This document shows, piece by piece, positions 8,788-14,087 of a stretch of 15,850 nt of DNA (positions are counted from its first letter, which is position 1; each line of letters opens with the position of its first letter). The translations under genes and the position numbers were made by a program. The notes below the pieces were generated by a model. The model searched no databases, had not been told where the DNA came from, and was given only the letters and a program-made list of their open reading frames with translations. Where the stretch lies: NCBI GenBank assembly GCA_030740295.1, contig JASLXP010001142.1, positions 1 to 15,850 on the forward strand, in the 5' to 3' direction. Source of the DNA: Planctomycetota bacterium (lineage in GTDB: Bacteria > Planctomycetota > PUPC01 > JACPCR01).

Positions 8788-10062
8788 ATGAAAAATGAAA
8801 TCGGTTTTGAGATGGCCGCTTCAAATATTCGATTCGGCCCTGGTATCACGCGCGAACTCGGCATGGATTTGGCCGACATGAAAGTGAAGCACGTGATGGT
8901 TCTGACGGATGAGAATCTCCGTACGCTGCCTCCGGTTCATACAGTGCTGCAATCCCTTGAGGATGCGGGAATTGGATTCAAGCTTTTCGATCGTGTTGAA
9001 GTCGAACCGACCGATGCTTCATTCAAGAAAGCCATTGAGTTCGGGCAATCCGAGCCCTTTGATGCATTCGTGGCAGTGGGTGGCGGATCGACGATGGATA
9101 CGGCCAAGGCGGTGAATCTTTACACGACCTATCCCGCTGATTTTTTTGACTACATCAACGCTCCTATCGGTAAGGGCAAACCAGTTCCAGGGCCGCTCAA
9201 GCCGTTGTTTGCCGTGCCGACTACCGCCGGCACGGGGAGCGAAACTACGGGTGTCTCCATTTTTGACCTGATCGAAATGCGTGCCAAGACCGGCATCGCG
9301 CATCGTTATCTGAAACCAACGCTCGGCATCATCGATTCTGAAAACACACGGACCTTGCCGCCCGCGGTCGCTGCCTCGACCGGCCTGGATGTCTTAAGCC
9401 ATGCGCTGGAATCTTACACAGCCATTCCATACCAGACGCGCACACTGCCCGAGCGGCCGACCCTGCGACCTGCTTATCAGGGCTCGAATCCCATCAGCGA
9501 TGTCTGGTCACTTCAGGCGCTGCGCATGGTGGCCGAATACTTGACGCGAGCCGTTGAAGAACAAGACGATGAATCTCGCGGGATGATGCTGCTTGCTGCT
9601 TCGTACGCGGGTGTTGGATTCGGCAATGCGGGATGCCACCTTCCGCACGGAATGTCTTATCCCGTTTCCGGGATGGTCAAGTCCTACAATCCCGATGGGT
9701 ATCCCGTCGATTATCCGATCATCCCTCATGGCACTTCAGTGATTCTGAATGCGCCGGCTGTCTTTCGTTTCACTGCTGCCGCATGTCCGGAACGCCATCT
9801 CGAAGGAGCTGCAGTGCTGGGAGTGGATGTTTCAAACATCAGTAACGACGATGCCGGCAACGTTCTTTCGGATCGCATACTCGAGTTTATGCAGAGGCTC
9901 AATATCCCGAACGGGCTGAGCGAGGTGGGGTACGGATCGGAAGATATTCCTGCCTTGGTTGAGGGCACGTTACCCCAGCATCGTGTAACCAAGCTCAGCC
10001 CCAGACCCGCGGGGGCTGAGGATCTTGCGGCGATGTTTGAAGACGCGCTAAATTACTGGTGA
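8788..10062 (+). CDS. Hydroxyacid-oxoacid transhydrogenase (HOT, ADHFE1-type iron-containing alcohol dehydrogenase)
   Basis: Predicted to oxidise 4-hydroxybutyrate (or a similar hydroxy acid) to its semialdehyde while reducing 2-oxoglutarate to D-2-hydroxyglutarate, using bound NAD (EC 1.1.99.24). The 424-residue sequence matches human ADHFE1, as I recall it, almost end to end after the mitochondrial presequence. Examples are VEPTDASF, GGGSTMDTAK (98-107, nucleotide site), DYINAPIGKGKPVPGPLKPL, PTTAGTGSETTGV, RPAYQGSNPISD and GTLPQHRVTKL. By alignment with FucO-type enzymes the metal ligands are D201, H205, H287 and H314, all present. The start at 8788 has GAGG at 8777-8780, seven bases upstream, and matches the family N-terminus; a TTG at 8743 would add 15 residues without support. 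The stop overlaps the reading frame of the next gene, suggesting co-transcription. It is probably cytoplasmic because no signal peptide is seen. The family is certain; the substrate is inferred. Confidence 0.93.
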   Translation: MKNEIGFEMAASNIRFGPGITRELGMDLADMKVKHVMVLTDENLRTLPPVHTVLQSLEDAGIGFKLFDRVEVEPTDASFKKAIEFGQSEPFDAFVAVGGGSTMDTAKAVNLYTTYPADFFDYINAPIGKGKPVPGPLKPLFAVPTTAGTGSETTGVSIFDLIEMRAKTGIAHRYLKPTLGIIDSENTRTLPPAVAASTGLDVLSHALESYTAIPYQTRTLPERPTLRPAYQGSNPISDVWSLQALRMVAEYLTRAVEEQDDESRGMMLLAASYAGVGFGNAGCHLPHGMSYPVSGMVKSYNPDGYPVDYPIIPHGTSVILNAPAVFRFTAAACPERHLEGAAVLGVDVSNISNDDAGNVLSDRILEFMQRLNIPNGLSEVGYGSEDIPALVEGTLPQHRVTKLSPRPAGAEDLAAMFEDALNYW

Positions 10063-10142
10063 GTTGGACTGTCTGGCGCCGGACTTTGCCTGATGAAAAA
10101 GTAACTGCACCTAACCCGATTCCCCAAACAGAATCTTATCTC

Positions 10143-10661
10143 ATGGCACAGCCCGGTGAGCCTTATCCCGTCAAAGTCTTCGTCGCTGCTCTCTTTGTTC
10201 CGGATGCAGTCATGCAGGATGCGCTTTCGAGGTTGGCTGAACGCCTCGGGCCCATCGATTACACCAGTGATGCAATCCCCTTTGATGTGACGGATTACTA
10301 CGCTTCAGAGATGGGGAAGGGATTGATGCGGCAGTTGTTCTCATTCGCCCGGAAAGTCACTCCGGCCGCAATAGCAGAAATTAAACTGTTCACCAATGCT
10401 CTCGAGGACGAATTGGCCGAGGGCGGGAAGCGTCGCATCAATCTCGATCCCGGTTACATGGACCACAATAAAGTAGTGCTGCCATCCATGAAACAGGGGT
10501 CTCAGAAAATCTATCTGGATAAGGGAGTCTGGGCAGATCCGACGCTCAGATATGAGAAGGGCAGGTTTCATCCTTTCGATTGGACGTTTCCTGATTTCAA
10601 AGACGGGCGGTATCACAAACCGCTAATGAGAATTCGGGAGCTTTATAAGACAGGGCGTTGA
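10143..10661 (+). CDS. DUF4416 family protein
   Basis: A 172-residue cytoplasmic protein of the uncharacterised DUF4416 family. The hallmarks are visible in order: YPVKVFVAALF at the N-terminus, LGPIDYTSDAIPFDVTDYY, EMGKGLMRQLFSF, IKLFTNALED, GGKRRINLDPGYMD, QKIYLDKGVWADPTLRYEKG and DWTFPDFKDGRY. The start at ATG 10143 is chosen because family members begin about ten residues before the PVK strand. The same frame is open upstream to a GTG at 10059 that overlaps the previous stop (GTGA); using it would add 28 residues that do not look like part of the domain. Neither start has a strong ribosome-binding motif, so translational coupling is possible. No biochemical role is known to me. Its position just after the transhydrogenase suggests co-expression only. 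Confidence 0.88.
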   Translation: MAQPGEPYPVKVFVAALFVPDAVMQDALSRLAERLGPIDYTSDAIPFDVTDYYASEMGKGLMRQLFSFARKVTPAAIAEIKLFTNALEDELAEGGKRRINLDPGYMDHNKVVLPSMKQGSQKIYLDKGVWADPTLRYEKGRFHPFDWTFPDFKDGRYHKPLMRIRELYKTGR

Positions 10662-10672
10662 TCACTTCTCTT

Positions 10673-10691
10673 TGCAGTCTTTTTCTCTGCA
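10673..10691. terminator. Weak hairpin with T-rich loop between convergent genes
   Basis: TGCAG (10673-10677) and CTGCA (10687-10691) flank a TCTTTTTCT loop in the 55-base gap between the convergent DUF4416 and HEAT genes. The stem is only five pairs and the T-run is in the loop, not after it. A bidirectional terminator is possible from position alone; structural support is weak. Confidence 0.2.
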
Positions 10692-10716
10692 GCCTGTTGA
10701 AGACCTGCACTCCGAT

Positions 10717-11868
10717 CTACTCGGTTCCCTGAATCAGCCCGATCGCCTGACCGGCCGCGGCTCTGACAAAGTCCGCTTTATCATTTTCGGCCAGAGCCTT
10801 CAGCCTGGGCAAGGCTCCGCCAGCGTCCTCTCCGATTCTGCCAAGGGCTTGTGCTGCTGCCCCCCGGAAATCGGGATTCGGATGGCCGAGGAATACTTCA
10901 ATGTCCTTAAATGCTGACGCTGCTTTGGGCCCGATCATTCCAAGCGTCTGAATGCACTGTGCCTGAATCTCCGGTTCCGTATTCAGCAGCTTCACCAAAA
11001 GAGGAACTGCCGGCGCCGCCTCCTCACTGAATTCACCAAGTGCGCGAATGGCATCCCTCTTAGCCGTGCCTTTCTCTGACTTCAGGAATGCCAGCAAAGG
11101 AATGATCGCCGCCGATCCAAGCTGCCCAAGTGAGCGGATTGAGGCTTCAACGACCAGTTTGTCTTTGTCCTCCAGAGCCGCGATGAGTGCAGGGATGCAA
11201 ACCGACGCGTCCGGGCCGATTCGACCGAGTGCCTCTGCGGCCAGGTGTCGCCCTCTTGGTGTCTTCGAGGTCAGGTGTTTTATCAGAGGCAGAACAGCCG
11301 GTTCGCCGATCTCACCGAGGTGATGCGCAGCTCCGTGGCTGACCATCCAGTCCTTGTGATTGAGAAGTGCGATCAATGCCGGAACGGCCTGGGGCTCACG
11401 TACCAGGACCCACAGCGCCCAGTGCGCGTCCGAGCGAACCATGCCGTGCTCATCCCTCAGATTCTTCCTGAGAGCGCCGATTATCTGCGGGCTCTTCTGC
11501 TTGAACATGCCCAGGGAGACCGCAGAAGCGCCTCGCACATCGGGATCGATATCGCCCAGCGCTTTTACTATCACAGGAGTGGCCGCCTTTGCTCCGGGGT
11601 ATCCGATGCGGCCCATTGCTACGACAGCCTGCCATCGCACGTTGTCATCAAAATCGCTCATCGCACGAATGAGGGCCGGGACGGCTGGTTTGCCGATTCT
11701 TGATAATGCCCATGATGCTGCCGACATCTCTTCCTTGTCATAAATGCGGGCGGCCTTGATAAGCCGGTTGACCGCAAGAGCAGCTTTACTGCTTTGCCTT
11801 GCCTCTTCCGCGCGCAGCCCGAATGCAATACAAGCGCACAGAACCAGTCTGATTGAATGCAATCTCAC
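10717..11868 (-). CDS. Exported HEAT-repeat (PBS lyase-type HEAT) protein
   Basis: A 383-residue protein. Residues 1-20 are a Sec signal peptide (IRLVLCACIAFGLRA, cleavage before EEARQ). The remainder from about residue 45 is made of ten or eleven short HEAT units of about 30-35 residues. Each ends or begins with an A..ALG.IG signature, such as AVVAMGRIGYPGAKA, AAEALGRIGPDASVC, AIRALGEFSEEAAPA and AAQALGRIGEDAGGA, followed by P.L...L.D.D..VR. Such arrays form curved scaffolds that bind other proteins; no catalytic residues are evident. The start is GTG (11868-11866) with AGGA at 11881-11878, nine bases upstream. It is transcribed in the same direction as the DUF6807 gene 89 bases upstream and converges on the DUF4416 gene, 55 bases away. 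Export suggests a periplasmic role. Exported HEAT proteins are common in planctomycetes and relatives. Confidence 0.9.
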   Translation of the reverse strand: MRLHSIRLVLCACIAFGLRAEEARQSSKAALAVNRLIKAARIYDKEEMSAASWALSRIGKPAVPALIRAMSDFDDNVRWQAVVAMGRIGYPGAKAATPVIVKALGDIDPDVRGASAVSLGMFKQKSPQIIGALRKNLRDEHGMVRSDAHWALWVLVREPQAVPALIALLNHKDWMVSHGAAHHLGEIGEPAVLPLIKHLTSKTPRGRHLAAEALGRIGPDASVCIPALIAALEDKDKLVVEASIRSLGQLGSAAIIPLLAFLKSEKGTAKRDAIRALGEFSEEAAPAVPLLVKLLNTEPEIQAQCIQTLGMIGPKAASAFKDIEVFLGHPNPDFRGAAAQALGRIGEDAGGALPRLKALAENDKADFVRAAAGQAIGLIQGTE

Positions 11869-11900
11869 TTCGTGTGTTCCTGCGCTGAGACCTGTGGAGC

Positions 11901-11961
11901 TAAGGGTCTGTCAGGAAATAAGCACGAGCTCATTCGACACCTGCTTCGTGACAGAACCTAA
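11901..11961. repeat. 61-base element with 13-base imperfect inverted repeats
   Basis: TAAGGGTCTGTCA (11901-11913) and TGACAGAACCTAA (11949-11961) are inverted copies matching at 11 of 13 positions. A further CAGG/CCTG pair lies just inside. The right arm covers the stop codon of the DUF6807 gene (11958-11960). It may be a REP/MITE-like palindrome or a 3'-end hairpin of the DUF6807 transcript. No T-run follows on the minus strand. Read on the minus strand, its end GGTTCTGTCACGAAG resembles, from memory, IS6-family terminal repeats, but nothing else of an insertion sequence is present. Confidence 0.5.
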
Positions 11962-12860
11962 TTCTTTATGTAGTTCTGATACTGCGCGGCATACACATTT
12001 CGTTCGGCAGCCTCGCCGCTTTGCACGCGAATTCGATACTGCAACGTAAGCGATTCACCTTTCTTAATCTTCGCGGTCGGGAACGCGCCAAACCTGCCGT
12101 AGTCCCGATAGGCAGAGTATCTTGTGCCTTTGGGATTACCGGGATGGTTCATGTGCTGAACGGTGTAGAACTTTTCTTTCAGCTTGTAGGTCATCACTGC
12201 CCATGGCCAGTCACGATCCGCTTTGGCATTGGCGCCTTCTTTATGAAAAAGGTATTTCGCTGATTTATTTCCTGCCACGTCATTGTGCGGACGATATTGC
12301 ATGCCGGCGTGTTCAGGGTCGCCATTCAGGTTGACGTCGTCCGTTGGCGCGGTCAGCACGGAATGAAAATCGAGGAGCAGATGCGCGTCCTTGTCCGTGT
12401 GGTGAAATGTAAATGTGCGGACCTCATCGATCATGACGGTGTCGTCGGGCGTCAGCCAGTGCAGACTCACCTTAACTAGCGTGGCCTCTTCGGAAACTTC
12501 CTGCTCCAGAAATTCCTTGTGCACGATCTCGCTCGATTTCATATGCCACATGTCGTAGCTCTTGCCTTGAAAGCCGGTTCTTGACCACCCTAGAAAAATG
12601 CCGCGATGGTGGGTGAACTTCCCGCCCGGCCCTTTGGTGATGGGCGCTTTGCCCTCCTCATCCATGACGTGGAGGAACGGCTTGTACGTGTTGTGGCGAG
12701 TTCCATTTGTCGATTTGTCGTACGCATACATGTAGCGGGCGAATGCCTTCCCGTCCCGGAGGATGTCCAGATGCTTGCCGGGGACGTCCTTAAGACCTTC
12801 TTCGGCATGAGTCGTTTGGAGAAGCGCACAGAAGATGCTGGTAGTGATGATAGTTTTCAT
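11958..12860 (-). CDS. Exported DUF6807 ('PmoA family') protein
   Basis: A 300-residue protein with a signal peptide at residues 1-19 (MKTIITTSIFCALLQTTHA, cleavage before EEG). The mature part carries the DUF6807 signatures: YKPFLHVMDEEG, the family hallmark HHRGIFLGW (residues 84-92), YDMWHMKSSEIVHKEFLEQ, LLLDFHSVLTA, HAGMQYRPHNDVAGNK, WAVMTYKL, YTVQHMNHPGNPKGTRYSAYRDYGRFGAF and a C-terminal LTLQYRIRVQSG. Databases call this Pfam family 'methane oxygenase PmoA', but it is not a particulate methane monooxygenase subunit: it is soluble, exported and lacks membrane helices. Its biochemical role is unknown to me. Relatives are frequent in planctomycetes and verrucomicrobia near sugar-processing genes. 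The ATG at 12860 has no clear ribosome-binding motif. It is divergent from the diketogulonate reductase gene and upstream of the HEAT gene. Confidence 0.9.
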   Translation of the reverse strand: MKTIITTSIFCALLQTTHAEEGLKDVPGKHLDILRDGKAFARYMYAYDKSTNGTRHNTYKPFLHVMDEEGKAPITKGPGGKFTHHRGIFLGWSRTGFQGKSYDMWHMKSSEIVHKEFLEQEVSEEATLVKVSLHWLTPDDTVMIDEVRTFTFHHTDKDAHLLLDFHSVLTAPTDDVNLNGDPEHAGMQYRPHNDVAGNKSAKYLFHKEGANAKADRDWPWAVMTYKLKEKFYTVQHMNHPGNPKGTRYSAYRDYGRFGAFPTAKIKKGESLTLQYRIRVQSGEAAERNVYAAQYQNYIKN

Positions 12861-12890
12861 AATATTGCGGATGGGTTAATACGGGCTCAA

Positions 12891-12919
12891 ATAATCCTGA
12901 ATTCTCACTGATTGGCCAA
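12891..12919 (-). promoter_or_regulatory. Candidate promoter for the DUF6807 gene
   Basis: On the minus strand TTGGCC (12919-12914, four of six to TTGACA) is followed by 17 bases and GATTAT (12896-12891, four of six to TATAAT). RNA would start near 12884, about 24 bases before the ATG. It lies in the 87-base gap shared with the divergent reductase gene. No equally good match was seen for the plus strand. Confidence 0.3.
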
Positions 12920-12947
12920 CAGGATAGCAGTTTCACGGAGATCCCGA

Positions 12948-13952
12948 ATGCGCGTTTTCTATGAACACATGAGGTCCACCTTCCAGCGAATACTCGTCAG
13001 TAAGGGCATGCTGCCCGAGCGCGCTGCAGACTGCGGTCGCCTGTTCGCTGATGCCAGCCGGGATGGCGTCGCCTCACACGGTTTGAACCGGTTTCCCGGC
13101 TTCGTACGAAATCTGGTAAACGGCCGCGTGGTCGACCCTAACAGCGATCCCGTCCTGGTGAATGCCGCGGGCGCCGTAGAAAGATGGGACGGCCAGCATG
13201 GCGTCGGTCCGTTGAATGCCGACTTCTGCATGCGCCGCGCCATGAGCCTGGCGAGTGAACATGGCATGGGCAGCATCGGACTCCGAAATACCAACCACTG
13301 GATGCGGCCGGCCAATTACGGATACCTCGCGGCCAGCAGCGGCTTTGCAGCCATGTGCTGGACGAACACGATGGCCAACATGCCCGGCTGGGGCGGTGAC
13401 AAGAATGCCATTGGAAATAATCCGCTGGTCATCGCCTGCCCCAACCCAGATGGCGAACCAGTCGTGCTGGATATGGCCATGAGCCAGTATTCATTCGGCA
13501 AAATGATCGAGGCCGCGCGCCGGGGCGAGAGACTCGACGTAATTGCCGGTGTTGATGAGGACGGCGAGCCAACGGACGACCCCGGCAAGATAATGAAAGG
13601 CGGTCTCGCCCAGCCCGCGGGTCTTTGGAAGGGCGCCGGCCTGGCCATCATGCTCGACCTGCTGGCCACTGTCCTGAGCGGAGGAAATGCCACTTGGCAG
13701 ATCTCGATTGGTTCGGCGGAACGGGGCGAACGCGCGGTCAGCCAGACCTACATCGCGTGGGATCTTTCGAAGCTCGGCCCGGAAACAACCGCGCCTGTTT
13801 CTGCGATCTTAAGTTCACTTCACGAGACCAGTACTTCGTATCCGGGCGAACGCTCACTCAAGCACAGGGCAGATGCGCTGCAAAACGGCATTCCAGTGGA
13901 AGAGGAAAGATGGCAGGAAGTGCTGGATCTCCTTCCACATAAATCCTCTTGA
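12948..13952 (+). CDS. dlgD: 2,3-diketo-L-gulonate reductase, DlgD/YiaK type (Ldh_2 malate/L-lactate dehydrogenase family)
   Basis: Predicted to reduce 2,3-diketo-L-gulonate to 3-keto-L-gulonate with NAD(P)H in the cytoplasm, a step of ascorbate/diketogulonate breakdown. The product has 334 residues, against 332 for Escherichia coli YiaK as I recall it. Conserved blocks are GVASHGLNRFPGF (catalytic-type H44), GAVERWDGQHGVGPLNA, IGLRNTNHWMRPANYGYLA (H117, R120), CWTNTMANMPGWGG, IGNNPLVIACP, VVLDMAMSQYSFGKM, WKGAGLAIMLDLLATVLSGG and SQTYIAWDL. The start at ATG 12948 has GGAG at 12937-12940, seven bases upstream, and matches the YiaK N-terminus. An in-frame ATT codon at 12912 would add 12 residues without support. 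Ldh_2 proteins also include malate, ureidoglycolate and sulfolactate dehydrogenases, but the SHGLNRFP and NHWMR blocks favour the DlgD subgroup. No kinase, aldolase or transporter of that pathway is adjacent, so the natural substrate may differ. Confidence 0.85.
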   Translation: MRVFYEHMRSTFQRILVSKGMLPERAADCGRLFADASRDGVASHGLNRFPGFVRNLVNGRVVDPNSDPVLVNAAGAVERWDGQHGVGPLNADFCMRRAMSLASEHGMGSIGLRNTNHWMRPANYGYLAASSGFAAMCWTNTMANMPGWGGDKNAIGNNPLVIACPNPDGEPVVLDMAMSQYSFGKMIEAARRGERLDVIAGVDEDGEPTDDPGKIMKGGLAQPAGLWKGAGLAIMLDLLATVLSGGNATWQISIGSAERGERAVSQTYIAWDLSKLGPETTAPVSAILSSLHETSTSYPGERSLKHRADALQNGIPVEEERWQEVLDLLPHKSS

Positions 13953-14014
13953 TTCCCAGCGATCATCAATGATTGGCTTCCGCTCCCTCCCGATTCGTTT
14001 GTTCACTTGATTTC

Positions 14015-14050
14015 GTTGGCAGCATTTTCCTGCCAGTCTGTTAAGCCAAC
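14015..14050 (+). terminator. Hairpin(s) after the reductase gene, possible terminator
   Basis: TGGCAG (14017-14022) and CTGCCA (14030-14035) form a six-pair stem with a seven-base loop. GTTGGC (14015-14020) can instead pair with GCCAAC (14045-14050), so two mutually exclusive stems are possible. The site lies 65 bases after the reductase stop. There is no T-run, so a Rho-independent terminator is only moderately supported. Confidence 0.3.
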
Positions 14051-14055
14051 ACTTG

Positions 14056-14074
14056 CTCATTACTCATTACTCAC
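14056..14074 (+). repeat. Short tandem CTCATTA repeat
   Basis: CTCATTA occurs twice head to tail, followed by a partial third copy CTCAC, just before the last gene. A simple-sequence repeat this close to a start could vary in copy number, but with under three copies this may be chance. Confidence 0.4.
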
Positions 14075-14087
14075 TGCTATCTGAGGA

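Noticed and set aside
8580..8798. Possible 72-residue protein between the giant gene and the transhydrogenase
   Set aside because: It starts at TTG with no clear ribosome-binding motif, overlaps the start of the next gene and has no recognisable features.
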